A stretch of DNA of 50,423 nucleotides. Source: 70-18 sp041691815. GTDB taxonomy: Bacteria > Pseudomonadota > Alphaproteobacteria > Acetobacterales > Acetobacteraceae. Of the stretch, positions 1 to 7,883 are shown in pieces (within the stretch, counting starts at the first letter, position 1; the number at the start of each line of letters is the position of its first letter). The translations under genes and the position numbers were made by a program. The DNA lies in the NCBI GenBank assembly GCA_041691815.1, contig JBEPTZ010000018.1, positions 1-50,423 on the forward strand, given 5' to 3'. The notes under the pieces were generated by a model. The model made no database searches. It saw nothing but the letters and a program-made list of their open reading frames with translations, and was not told the origin of the DNA.

Positions 1-760
1 AATGGGTATCGCGCACCGCATCCGCCGCAGTCGCCTCGCGCAGGTTCTCGGCGCCGATATTCAGCCCGCCGGTGAACCCCACCCTGCCATCCACCACCAG
101 CAGCTTCTTGTGCGAACGCAGGTTGAGCAGCGGCATCCGCCACGGCAGCCAGGTGTGCAGGAAGCGCGCCACCGGCACCCCATGCCGGCGCAGCCGGCGA
201 TACGCCGGAGCCAGCAGCCAGCCGCCGCCCATGCCGTCCACCAGCACCCGTACCGACACCCCGCGCTGATGCGCGGCGCCCAGCGCCTGCACGAACGCCC
301 GCCCCACCGCATCGCCGCGAAAAATGTACGCCGATAATGCGACGCTCTGCTGCGCGGACCCGATCGCCTCCAGCATGCGCGGATAGGCCACCCCCGCGTG
401 GGTGAGGGTTTCCACCGCATTGCCCTGCAGCGCCCGCCGCCCGGTCACCTTCCTGCCGGCGTCAGCCAGCGGCCGCAGATGGCCCAACTCCGCCGCCACC
501 GGCGCCGGGCTTTCGGCCTCGCTGCGCCGCCGCCCCAACCGCCGCGCCCGCCGCACTACCCGGTTGACGCCGAACATCGCGTACAGCCCGGCGCCGGCGA
601 ACGGCGACAGCCAGGCGACACCGATCCAGGCGATCGTCGAGCCGACATCACGCTTGGTCAGCAGCGCATGCACCGTCACCGTGCCGGCACAGCCGAGCTG
701 CACCAGGGCCGCCAGGATCAGCCAGGCATCATGCTCGTACCAGCTTTCGAGGGAGGTCAA
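1..760 (-). CDS. cls: Cardiolipin synthase, PLD family (3' end outside window)
   Basis: This is the N-terminal part of a membrane phospholipase D-type synthase that would condense phosphatidylglycerol to cardiolipin. The reading frame stays open to the window edge, so the C-terminal half with the second HKD motif is missing here. Two hydrophobic helices span about residues 12-60 (PLDc_N region), then comes the first PLD domain with the HxKxxxxD motif in SHKKLLVVDG followed by FTGGLNIGAEN. I start at TTG (758-760) because an in-frame TGA lies seven codons upstream and AGGAG sits about 9 nt before the TTG. The family is clear; the exact start is less certain. Confidence 0.85.
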   Translation of the reverse strand, partial: MTSLESWYEHDAWLILAALVQLGCAGTVTVHALLTKRDVGSTIAWIGVAWLSPFAGAGLYAMFGVNRVVRRARRLGRRRSEAESPAPVAAELGHLRPLADAGRKVTGRRALQGNAVETLTHAGVAYPRMLEAIGSAQQSVALSAYIFRGDAVGRAFVQALGAAHQRGVSVRVLVDGMGGGWLLAPAYRRLRRHGVPVARFLHTWLPWRMPLLNLRSHKKLLVVDGRVGFTGGLNIGAENLREATAADAVRDTH

Positions 761-970
761 TCCGGCGCACGCTCCTGCTCAGGTGCAGCCCACCATGCCG
801 CCGGGGCAGGCCGCGGCGCATCTGCTGCGACTCTCTCAATCCGGTGATCCGACGCTGCCGATGCCACGGCTGTCAAGCATCATGGCCACGGTCAGGGCTT
901 GACCGCGCCGCGCTGCCGGCCTTGCCTGTGTCAGCGGAAACCGCAACCCACCACGCCGACAGGAAACACC

Positions 971-1699
971 ATGACCAAGACCGACGCGCTGTTCGCCGAA
1001 CTGCGCAAGATCGACACTCCGACCATCACCAACGTGGTCGCCACCTACCCGAAGAACCCGCTCTGCCTCGGGCTGTACAACCCGTGGACCGAGAACTGGT
1101 ACACCGACACCTCGATCCGCTGCATCTATCCCGAGATGGGGGCGGTGATCGGCCACGCCGTCACCTGCGTCTACGGCCTGCCCGACCCCAACTACCAGAA
1201 CCGCCTCAGCTTCATGGACGTGGTGGACGCGCTCGACGCGATGAAAAAGCCGACCATCCTGGTGATCCAGCAGAAATGGCCGGAAGGCATCATGGCCAAG
1301 GCCGGGCTGGCCGGCGAGATGATGACCAGCTCGATGCAGGCGGTCGGCTGCATCGGCCTGATCTCCAACGGCCCGTCGCGCGATGTCGACGCGATCCGCA
1401 AGATGAACTTCCAGATGCTGCTCGGCGGCGTCACCGCCGGCCACGGCGAAATGGCGGTGCATGCGGTCAACGTGCCGGTCTGCGTCGGCGGCATGGACGT
1501 GGCACCCGGCGACCTGATCCACATGGACGAGAACGGTGCGGTGAAATTCCCCGCCCAGCACGCCGCGACGGTGCTCGCCAACGCGCAGAAGATGCTGGAG
1601 GGCGAGGCGGCGCAGTTGCTCAAGCTGCGCAGCGCCAAGACCGCCGCCGAGGTCCGCGCCGCCTCCAGCGGTGGCGCCTATACACCGAAAAAGCCCTGA
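971..1699 (+). CDS. RraA-like / HMG-aldolase family protein
   Basis: A 242-aa protein of the RraA-like fold (PF03737), which includes 4-carboxy-4-hydroxy-2-oxoadipate aldolases and the RNase E inhibitor RraA. Characteristic segments are TPTITNVVA near the N-terminus, a central GCIGLISNGPSRDVD whose Arg-Asp pair matches the catalytic/metal region of the aldolases, and GDVxxGDLIHMDENG-like sequence (APGDLIHMDENGAVKFP) near the C-terminus. The ATG at 971 follows a purine-rich AGGAAA stretch. The next gene is an aromatic-ring-cleavage dioxygenase 73 bp downstream, so an aldolase/lyase role in aromatic catabolism is more likely than RNase E control. The substrate is not readable from sequence. Confidence 0.75.
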   Translation: MTKTDALFAELRKIDTPTITNVVATYPKNPLCLGLYNPWTENWYTDTSIRCIYPEMGAVIGHAVTCVYGLPDPNYQNRLSFMDVVDALDAMKKPTILVIQQKWPEGIMAKAGLAGEMMTSSMQAVGCIGLISNGPSRDVDAIRKMNFQMLLGGVTAGHGEMAVHAVNVPVCVGGMDVAPGDLIHMDENGAVKFPAQHAATVLANAQKMLEGEAAQLLKLRSAKTAAEVRAASSGGAYTPKKP

Positions 1700-1772
1700 G
1701 CCCCGCCGGCTGCCGCCCCCGCTGGCTACCACCTGGGGCGGCCGCCGGTTCCCTCCCGAGAGGAGTGCCGCC

Positions 1773-2354
1773 GTGAGCGAGACCGCCGCCCTCAACACCA
1801 TCCTGGCCCGCCGCACCCCGGACCAGATCCTCGGCCCGTTCTTCCCGGTCGCCCAGGCGCCGGACACCAGCGGCGACCTGACCCATGGCGGCCGCGCCGA
1901 GGGCCGCATCCTGTATCTGTCCGGCCGGCTCACCACGCTGGCCGGTGCCCCGGTGGCCGGCGCCCGCATCGAAATCTGGCAGGCCAACGCGCACGGCAAA
2001 TACCTGCACCCGAACGACGACAACCCGGCCCCGGTGGACCCCAATTTCGAGGGTTTCGCGGTGCTCACCAGCGGTGCCGATGGCGGCTATGCGCTGAAAA
2101 CCGTCTGCCCGAAGGCCTATCCGACCAGCCCGACCACGGTGCGCCCGGCGCATATCCATTTCCGCATCACCGGCCGGCTGGAGCAGTTCGTCACCCAGAT
2201 CTATTTCAAGGGCGACAAGTGGAACGACCAGGACCCGTTCCTGCAAAGCGCCCGCCGCAAGGAGGCGCTGATCATCGATCCGCACCCCGCGCCGCCGCCG
2301 GCCGAGCCCGGTGCAGTGGCCGCCAGCTTCGACATCGTGCTGGTCAGCGGCTGA
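1773..2354 (+). CDS. Intradiol ring-cleavage dioxygenase (protocatechuate 3,4-dioxygenase-like)
   Basis: A 193-aa non-haem Fe(III) dioxygenase that would open catechol-type rings between the two hydroxyls. The four iron ligands of the family are visible as Tyr77 (HGKYLHP), Tyr116 (PKAYP), His127 and His129 (RPAHIHF). The WQANA motif precedes the first Tyr as in protocatechuate 3,4-dioxygenase beta-type chains. I choose the GTG at 1773 because GAGGAG lies 7 nt upstream; the open frame extends further 5' without a site. There is no N-terminal catechol-dioxygenase dimerisation domain. It probably forms an operon with the RraA-like gene. Confidence 0.85.
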   Translation: MSETAALNTILARRTPDQILGPFFPVAQAPDTSGDLTHGGRAEGRILYLSGRLTTLAGAPVAGARIEIWQANAHGKYLHPNDDNPAPVDPNFEGFAVLTSGADGGYALKTVCPKAYPTSPTTVRPAHIHFRITGRLEQFVTQIYFKGDKWNDQDPFLQSARRKEALIIDPHPAPPPAEPGAVAASFDIVLVSG

Positions 2355-2430
2355 ACGCGGCGACCGGTTCGGTGCGCGCCCCGGCCGGCCGGACCGCATG
2401 CGGCAACAGCCGGATACGTAGCAAGCATAA

Positions 2431-2449
2431 CAGTTATATTTCATAACTG
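2431..2449. terminator. Small AT-rich palindrome between convergent genes
   Basis: CAGTTAT and ATAACTG form a perfect 7-bp inverted repeat with a 5-nt loop, in the 114-bp gap between the dioxygenase stop (2354) and the merR stop (2469). Its position between convergent ends suggests a weak bidirectional terminator. It has no T-tract, so an operator or nothing at all is also possible. Confidence 0.3.
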
Positions 2450-2468
2450 CCTGGCGCCGCGCCTCAAC

Positions 2469-3032
2469 TCAAGGCAGCAGCGCCCGCAACGCCTCCAGTT
2501 CCTTCAACGTGGCGGCGAGCAGCGCGCGCAGCCGCTCGACTTCCTGGCCACGCCCCTCGCCGTCGGCGGCGCGCGGCGCCGGGCGGGTGGGGCGCGGTTG
2601 CGGCGCGGGTGCCGGCGGCAGGCCCGGCATCGGCAGTTGCGGTTCGTTGTCCGCCTGCGCCGCGCCGCGCTCGGCTTCGGCCTCGGCGCGCTCATCCTGG
2701 GTCGGCGGCGGAATATCGTCCGACAGCCGGCCGCCGCCCTCACGCAGCAGGCGTTGCACACCCTTGATCGTATAGCCTTGAATATAAAGCAGATCGGAGA
2801 TCCGCCGCAGCAGCGCGATATCGTCCGGCCGATAATAGCGCCGGCCGCCGCCGCGCTTGAGCGGCTTCACCTGCGGAAACCGCGTCTCCCAGAAGCGCAG
2901 CACATGCTGCGGGATATGCAGTTCGTCGGCCACCTCGCTGATGGTGCGGAAGGCGTTCGGCGCCTTGCGCAGCCGGCTCGCCTTGGCGTCGTCGGCATCG
3001 AACTGGACCGGCAGCGGGTCGCTGCCGTTCAT
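2469..3032 (-). CDS. MerR-family transcriptional regulator
   Basis: A 187-aa regulator with a MerR-type winged helix-turn-helix at about residues 27-95: RTISEVADELHIPQHVLRFWETRFPQV followed by RRYYRPDDIALLRRI. A proline-rich acidic linker of about 60 residues leads to a short C-terminal leucine-rich helix (EVERLRALLAATLKELEALRALL) that probably dimerises the protein. There are no effector-binding cysteines. The gene overlaps the ihfA stop by 4 nt (ATGA) and lies last in the plsX-fabH-ihfA-merR order, which is a common alphaproteobacterial arrangement. Its regulon is unknown. Confidence 0.85.
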   Translation of the reverse strand: MNGSDPLPVQFDADDAKASRLRKAPNAFRTISEVADELHIPQHVLRFWETRFPQVKPLKRGGGRRYYRPDDIALLRRISDLLYIQGYTIKGVQRLLREGGGRLSDDIPPPTQDERAEAEAERGAAQADNEPQLPMPGLPPAPAPQPRPTRPAPRAADGEGRGQEVERLRALLAATLKELEALRALLP

Positions 3033-3340
3033 TCATCGTCTCCGGCCGGCGGGGTCATGTGGTTGACATGCGCCTTCAGCACCTGGCTCGGCCGGAACAC
3101 CAGCACCCGGCGCGGGAGGATCGGCACCTCCACCCCGGTTTTCGGGTTGCGGCCGATGCGGCGACCCTTCTGGCGCACAGAAAACGTGCCGAACCCACTG
3201 ATCTTGACAGATTCCCCACTCTCGAGCGCATGGCACATGCGTTCCAGCACCGTCTCAAGAAACTCGGCTGACTCGTTGCGGGAGAGCCCGACCTCAGTGT
3301 AAATCGTTTCGGTAAGCTGGGCGCGCGTGACAGTGTTCAT
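3029..3340 (-). CDS. ihfA: Integration host factor subunit alpha
   Basis: A 103-aa nucleoid protein of the HU/IHF family, which with IhfB bends DNA sharply in transcription, replication and recombination. The full fold is present: helices in residues 1-45, SGFGTFSVRQKGRRIGRNPKTG forming the beta-arm base, and the arm tip with the conserved Pro in GVEVPILPRRVLVFRPS. The length is typical of IhfA (about 100 aa). It is the sixth gene of the operon and overlaps merR by 4 nt. Confidence 0.93.
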   Translation of the reverse strand: MNTVTRAQLTETIYTEVGLSRNESAEFLETVLERMCHALESGESVKISGFGTFSVRQKGRRIGRNPKTGVEVPILPRRVLVFRPSQVLKAHVNHMTPPAGDDE

Positions 3341-3409
3341 GGGCAGACGCTATGCAGCCCAGCGCGCGACGTCAACAATGTTCTGAAAACAACCGCTTGC
3401 AGCGCATCG

Positions 3410-3432
3410 ATTTCGCCCCCGGCGGGCGAAAT
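3410..3432 (-). terminator. Hairpin between fabH and ihfA
   Basis: ATTTCGCCC and GGGCGAAAT form a perfect 9-bp stem with a 5-nt loop, starting 2 nt after the fabH stop on the minus strand. It has no U-tract in the reading direction, so it is more likely a 3'-end stabiliser or partial terminator between fabH and ihfA than a strong terminator. That would let ihfA be expressed semi-independently. Confidence 0.4.
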
Positions 3433-3434
3433 TG

Positions 3435-4490
3435 TTACAGTCGGATCAGCGCCGAACCCCAGGTCAGCCCGCCGCCCAGCGCCTCCATCAGCACCAGCTG
3501 GCCACGTTTGATCCGCCCGTCGGCATAGGCCGCGGCCAGCGCCAGCGGAATGGAAGCGGCCGAGGTGTTGGCGTGCTCGGCCACCGTGGTCACCACCCGC
3601 TCCGGCGCGATGCCGATGCGCTTGCCCACCGCCTCGATGATCCGCATGTTGGCCTGGTGCGGCACCAGCCAGTCGATATCGGCGATGCCGAGCCGGTTGG
3701 CCTCCAACGCCTCGCCCACCGCCTCGGCCAGCCTGGTGACGGCATGGCGGAACACCTCGCGCCCGTTCATCACCAGATGCCCCGGCTTGTCGGGCTGGCC
3801 GACCGCGCCATCGACATACAATATGTCGCCAAGATCGCCCTGGGCATGCAGATGGGTGGAAAGGATACCCACCGCCGGCCCCTCGCCGCCGCCCGGTTCG
3901 GCGCGCAGCAGCACAGCCCCGGCGCCGTCGCCGAACAGCACGCAGGTGCCGCGGTCCTGCCAGTTCATGATCCGCGAATAGACCTCGGCGCCGATCACCA
4001 GCACAGAGCGTGCCGAGCCGGCGCGGATCAGCGCATCGCCCAGCGCCAGCCCGTAGATGAAGCCGCTGCACGCCGCCGAGATGTCGAACGCGAAGCCCCC
4101 TGCCCCCAGCGCCGCCTGCACCCTGACCGCGGTGGCCGGGAACGCCTGGTCCGGCGTGGCGGTGGCCAGGATGATCGCATCCACCGCACTGGCCGGCACC
4201 CCGGCATCATCCAGCGCCGCCTGCGCCGCCCGCGCGCCCATCACCGCACAGCTTTCCTCCGGCCCGGCGATATGGCGCTGGCCGATGCCGGTGCGGGTGC
4301 GGATCCATTCGTCGGAGGTGTCGACAGTGCGCGCCAGTTCGTCATTGCTGACCACATTGGCCGGCAGATAGGCGCCGATCCCCACCAAAACAGCACAAAC
4401 GGGGGCAGCACGAACCGGATGCGTCACGGCCGCGTCAGGCCGCAGCAACGGGAGGTTCGCCAGCCCCGGTCGCGCTATCGGTTGATCCAT
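3435..4490 (-). CDS. fabH: 3-oxoacyl-ACP synthase III
   Basis: FabH catalyses the first condensation of fatty-acid synthesis, joining acetyl-CoA (or another acyl-CoA) with malonyl-ACP. The thiolase-fold catalytic triad is visible: Cys in DISAACSGFIYGLALGD, His in LVPHQANMRII, Asn in VAEHANTSAASIPLAL. The DTSDEWIRTRTGI segment near the N-terminus is typical. The ATG at 4490 gives 351 aa and overlaps the 3' end of plsX by 56 nt. A GTG at 4427, 8 nt past the plsX stop, gives 330 aa, closer to the usual 320-330, but has no clear ribosome site. plsX-fabH is a standard pair. Confidence 0.9.
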   Translation of the reverse strand: MDQPIARPGLANLPLLRPDAAVTHPVRAAPVCAVLVGIGAYLPANVVSNDELARTVDTSDEWIRTRTGIGQRHIAGPEESCAVMGARAAQAALDDAGVPASAVDAIILATATPDQAFPATAVRVQAALGAGGFAFDISAACSGFIYGLALGDALIRAGSARSVLVIGAEVYSRIMNWQDRGTCVLFGDGAGAVLLRAEPGGGEGPAVGILSTHLHAQGDLGDILYVDGAVGQPDKPGHLVMNGREVFRHAVTRLAEAVGEALEANRLGIADIDWLVPHQANMRIIEAVGKRIGIAPERVVTTVAEHANTSAASIPLALAAAYADGRIKRGQLVLMEALGGGLTWGSALIRL

Positions 4491-5535
4491 TCTGTTTCGA
4501 CCCCATGCCCGGCTGCACCGTGGCGATCCGCGCCAAACCGTCGCGGATGCCGTCATTGAAGCGATGCACCACCATGTCCATCGCCACATCCACCGCATGC
4601 GCGAAACCCTGCGCGTCGGTGCCGCCATGCGACTTCACCACCACGCCGCCCAGGCCCAGCATCACCGCGCCGTTATAGCGCCGCGGGTCCAGCCATTCGC
4701 GCAGCCGCTCCAGCCCCGGCCGCACCAGCAGGTAGCCGATCCGGGCTGCGATCGAGGCGGTGAACACCCGGCGCAGCATCTGGCCCATCAGCTTCAGCGC
4801 GCCCTCGCCGGTTTTCAGCGCCACATTGCCGGTGAAGCCGTCGGTGACGATCACGTCGGTGGTGCCGGCGGTGATGTCGTGGCCCTCGACGAAGCCGTGA
4901 TATTGCCCGGCGAGATGGCTGGCCTTCAGCACCTCGGCGGCATGGCGGATGCTCTCGTCGCCCTTCAGCTCCTCGGAGCCGACATTCAGCAGCCCGATCG
5001 ACGGCGAGGTCAGCCCCAGCACGGTGCGGGCGAACACGTCGCCCATCACCGCGAATTCCACCAGGTTGCGCGAGTCGCACAGGATATTGGCGCCGAGATC
5101 GAGCATCACCACGTCGCCGCGCGCCGAGGGGCCGATCGCCGCCATTGCCGGACGGTCGATCCCGGGTAGCGTCTTGATGACGATCTGCGCCAATGCCAGC
5201 AGCGCGCCGGTGTTGCCGGCCGAGACCACGCCGGCCGCCTCGCCGGCCGCCACGGCGTCAATCGCGATCCGCATCGAGGCGCCACGCAGCCGCAGCGCCT
5301 TGGTCGGTTTCAGGTCGCCGGCGATCACCTCGGTGCTGTGGCGGATGGTGCAGACCGCCGCCGCACGCTTGTAACGCGCCAGCAGCGCCTGCAGCCGGGG
5401 TTCGTCACCGACCAGCAGGAACCGGGCGGCAGGGTGCCGCACGGCGGCCACTTCCATGCCCTCGACCACGATATCGGGGGCACCGTCACCGCCCATCGCG
5501 TCGATCGCCAAAGTGAATTGCTCAGTCAAGACCAC
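4435..5535 (-). CDS. plsX: Phosphate acyltransferase PlsX
   Basis: A 366-aa peripheral membrane enzyme that makes acyl-phosphate from acyl-ACP for phospholipid synthesis. The N-terminal LAIDAMGGDGAPDIVVEG is diagnostic, followed by SAGNTGALLALA and FVEGHDITAGTTDVIVTDGFTGNVALKTGEG, all conserved in PlsX. The start is GTG at 5533-5535, with a GGAG about 13 nt upstream. It lies between rpmF and fabH, an order shared by many proteobacteria. The C-terminal 20 residues are a low-complexity tail that overlaps the fabH 5' end. Confidence 0.93.
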   Translation of the reverse strand: MVLTEQFTLAIDAMGGDGAPDIVVEGMEVAAVRHPAARFLLVGDEPRLQALLARYKRAAAVCTIRHSTEVIAGDLKPTKALRLRGASMRIAIDAVAAGEAAGVVSAGNTGALLALAQIVIKTLPGIDRPAMAAIGPSARGDVVMLDLGANILCDSRNLVEFAVMGDVFARTVLGLTSPSIGLLNVGSEELKGDESIRHAAEVLKASHLAGQYHGFVEGHDITAGTTDVIVTDGFTGNVALKTGEGALKLMGQMLRRVFTASIAARIGYLLVRPGLERLREWLDPRRYNGAVMLGLGGVVVKSHGGTDAQGFAHAVDVAMDMVVHRFNDGIRDGLARIATVQPGMGSKQNGSTDSATGAGEPPVAAA

Positions 5536-5690
5536 ATGCCGGCGGACCGCTCCCTGCGCGCTGGAGACACGCTACGTTGCATGCGCCAAGCGTCGCCACG
5601 CCGCAAGCCCGCATTCTCCGGACCGGACACCGCCCAGGCACAGGCAACCCTGCCGTGCCGCCCCGGCGGGCCGGCCCGGCGTGTCGGGAA

Positions 5691-5894
5691 TCAGGCGCGG
5701 ACAGCGCCCTTCAGAGCCTTGCCGGCGCCGATCACCTCACGGCCGTCGTAATGGCCGCAATGGCTGCAGACGTGATGCGGGCGCTTCAGTTCGCCGCAAT
5801 TGGCGCATTCGGCATGCGCCGGCGCGGTCAGCGCCTGGTGGCTGCGCCGCATGCCGGCGCGGGAGGGGGAGGTCTTTCTCTTCGGTACAGCCAT
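5691..5894 (-). CDS. rpmF: 50S ribosomal protein L32
   Basis: A 67-aa ribosomal protein. It begins MAVPKRKTSPSRAGMRRSH, the classic L32 N-terminus, and contains a zinc ribbon with four cysteines (CANCGE and CSHCGHYDGRE). A longer in-frame ORF extends upstream, but the MAVPKRK start is unmistakable. It sits between the DUF177/YceD gene and plsX, the conserved yceD-rpmF-plsX arrangement. Confidence 0.96.
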   Translation of the reverse strand: MAVPKRKTSPSRAGMRRSHQALTAPAHAECANCGELKRPHHVCSHCGHYDGREVIGAGKALKGAVRA

Positions 5895-6057
5895 GGGACG
5901 ATGCCCCTCTCCGTTCTGCGTGACCGCCGCCGCCGCCAGGCAAGGCCTGGGGGCCGGACGGGCTGGCCACAAATGGTCGTCAAGCAAGGGGGGCCGTCTA
6001 GCAGAGCGTCCGGCAACCCGCAAGCGGCGGCAGGCTCATGCCACCCATGGCGATCGG

Positions 6058-6594
6058 CTAGTGCTCGTCCCGCCGCAGCCGCGCCAGGGCGGCGAACGGC
6101 GACAGCGCGGCCTCGGAGGCCTCGTCCGGCAACTCGGCGCCGGGGCGGCGGGGATAGGGGTCCATCGCCAGCGCCAGTTGTTCGGCCGCCGCCTCGCCGA
6201 GGTCGATCACCGCCCCTTGGTACGGCACCTCGTCATCGGCCTCGGGGTCCAGCACCGCCTCCGCTTCCGACTCGTCCAGCATGGCTGCCGGCACGAAGCG
6301 CAGCCGGAAGCGCTCGGCCAGCACGCTCTCGAACGGCTCCAGCGACACCACGCAATCGCGCACCAGCCTGGCCTCCAGCATGCCTTCCGCCAGCACCACC
6401 CCGCCCGGCGCCACGGTGAGTTGGAAGCGGCAGCGCAACGACAGCACGGCGGGGATTTGCAATCGCTCGGCGAGGGCTGTGCATTCGAATGCAGTGGCCT
6501 CCACCACCTGCTCGCGGCCGGCGCTGCCGACCCGCTCCACCGCGAACGGGCGATGCAGTTCCGGGGCGTTTTTGTCGCTCATGGCCCCACTCAT
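6058..6594 (-). CDS. YceD/DUF177 family protein (23S rRNA accumulation protein)
   Basis: A 178-aa protein of the DUF177 family, associated in other bacteria with 23S rRNA accumulation and conserved next to rpmF. The diagnostic features are the CxRCL-like core, here SLRCRFQLTVAP with LVRDCVVSLEPFES, and the acidic loop DPEADDEVPYQGAVIDLGEAAAEQLALAMDPYPRRPGAE. The start is the ATG at 6594, which overlaps the stop of the upstream bc1 chaperone gene by 4 nt (ATGA). Confidence 0.85.
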   Translation of the reverse strand: MSGAMSDKNAPELHRPFAVERVGSAGREQVVEATAFECTALAERLQIPAVLSLRCRFQLTVAPGGVVLAEGMLEARLVRDCVVSLEPFESVLAERFRLRFVPAAMLDESEAEAVLDPEADDEVPYQGAVIDLGEAAAEQLALAMDPYPRRPGAELPDEASEAALSPFAALARLRRDEH

Positions 6595-7136
6595 GGCACC
6601 GATTCCGGCGCCAGGAACGCCACCTCGCCACGGCCCAGCGCCGCCGCGTCCTGGCCGGCCAGATGCGCGTCCTCGGCCAGCGCCAGCCGCGCCAGCCGGG
6701 CCGCGGCGTCGGGGTCGGCGGCACCACGCCAGACATTGCGGGCCAGCGCCTCGGCCAGCAGCGCCGCATCACCGGCGGCGAGCGGCCCCTGGTAGGCGGT
6801 CGCCCGGCCGTGGAACGCCTCCCACATCTGCTTCACCCGCTTTCCCACCGACAGGTCGCTCACGCCCATTTCCCGCAAATTCAGGTCCATATCGCTGAAC
6901 ATGGCATCAAACACCGCCTGCGCCACCGCCGGGCCGGGTGGCGGGGCGGCCTGCAGCCGGCGGATCACCAGGAAGGCGTACAGCCCCACCAGGTCGAACC
7001 GGCCGTCCAGCGTATCCGGCACCGCCAGGGTGGTGTAGAAATACGGTGCGCGGGCGGCGGCCACCAGCCGGCAGTAGAGTTCGTGCGCGGCGCGCTGATG
7101 GCGGCCGCCGCGAAGAAAGCCAAACATTGCCGTCAT
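6591..7136 (-). CDS. Ubiquinol-cytochrome c chaperone (CBP3-like)
   Basis: A 181-aa member of the Ubiq_cyt_C_chap family (PF03981), related to the yeast CBP3 factor for cytochrome bc1 assembly. The family signature is well preserved: LVGLYAFLVIRRL, then VFDAMFSDMDLNLREMGVSDLSVGKRVKQMWEAFHGRATAY. I use the ATG at 7136 because GGAG lies 6 nt upstream; an ATG three codons later is the other option. It is the first gene of the operon leading to rpmF-plsX-fabH and diverges from bamE. Confidence 0.85.
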   Translation of the reverse strand: MTAMFGFLRGGRHQRAAHELYCRLVAAARAPYFYTTLAVPDTLDGRFDLVGLYAFLVIRRLQAAPPPGPAVAQAVFDAMFSDMDLNLREMGVSDLSVGKRVKQMWEAFHGRATAYQGPLAAGDAALLAEALARNVWRGAADPDAAARLARLALAEDAHLAGQDAAALGRGEVAFLAPESVP

Positions 7137-7293
7137 CCTTGCTCCAGCCATCCGAGATGCGTGATTTGCCAGGCTGTCCTTCTGATTGACTTGCGGGACC
7201 GGCCATGAGACGCCATAGAAGCCGCGTGTCGGGCGCCGAGGTCAATCTTGGGCGTGCGCGCCGTGATACAGAGCAATTCGAGAGGATGCCAGC

Positions 7294-7860
7294 TTGCGCC
7301 GCGACACCCCTGCCGAGACCCGTGCCACGCCAGCCGCCCGCGGCCACCGCCGCTTTGCCCTGGTGCTGCTGGCAGGCCTGGCCTGCGGCGGCCTGTCCGG
7401 CTGCGGGCTGCCGGACTTCATGACCTTCGCGCCGCAGGTGCGCGGCAACCGGGTGGATGCCGACGCGCTGAAGGAACTGGTGCCCGGCACCTCCACCACC
7501 AAGGACGTGGTGGCGCTGATCGGCTCGCCCACCGCGCACGCCAGCTTCGACGACAACACCTGGCTGTATATCGGCGAGATGACCAAGCCGGTGATCGGCG
7601 GCACCAACGAGGTGCGCAGCCAGGAGGTGGTGGCGCTGCAATTCGACAATGCCGGCGTGCTGCGCGGCATCGAGACCAAGAGCAAGAAGGATTCGCTGCC
7701 GGTCTCGGTGATCGCCCGCACCACCCCGGCGCCGGGCAGCGACGCCAGCTTCCTGCAGCAGTTGCTGGGCAATGTCGGCCGCTTCACCCCCGGCACCGGC
7801 ACCAGCCTGGGCAGCGCCCCGGGCGGTGATTCCGGGCGCGGGGTCGCCGGCAGCTACTGA
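7294..7860 (+). CDS. bamE: Outer membrane assembly lipoprotein BamE/SmpA
   Basis: A 188-aa outer-membrane lipoprotein of the BAM beta-barrel insertion complex. A long positively charged N-terminus precedes a hydrophobic stretch ending in the lipobox LSGC, with the lipidated Cys at residue 37. The SmpA/OmlA domain follows, with GTSTTKDVVALIGSPTAHASFDDNTWLYIGE. A Gly/Ser-rich tail of about 30 residues extends beyond the domain. The start is TTG at 7294, with AGAGG 8 nt upstream. It is divergent from the bc1 chaperone gene across 157 bp. Confidence 0.88.
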   Translation: MRRDTPAETRATPAARGHRRFALVLLAGLACGGLSGCGLPDFMTFAPQVRGNRVDADALKELVPGTSTTKDVVALIGSPTAHASFDDNTWLYIGEMTKPVIGGTNEVRSQEVVALQFDNAGVLRGIETKSKKDSLPVSVIARTTPAPGSDASFLQQLLGNVGRFTPGTGTSLGSAPGGDSGRGVAGSY

Positions 7861-7883
7861 GCCTCAGGCGACCCCACGAAGTC

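Noticed and set aside
7861..7883. Short direct repeat (TCAGGCGACC-like) between bamE and the MFS gene as an attachment site
   Set aside because: It is too short and imperfect, with no mobile gene nearby.
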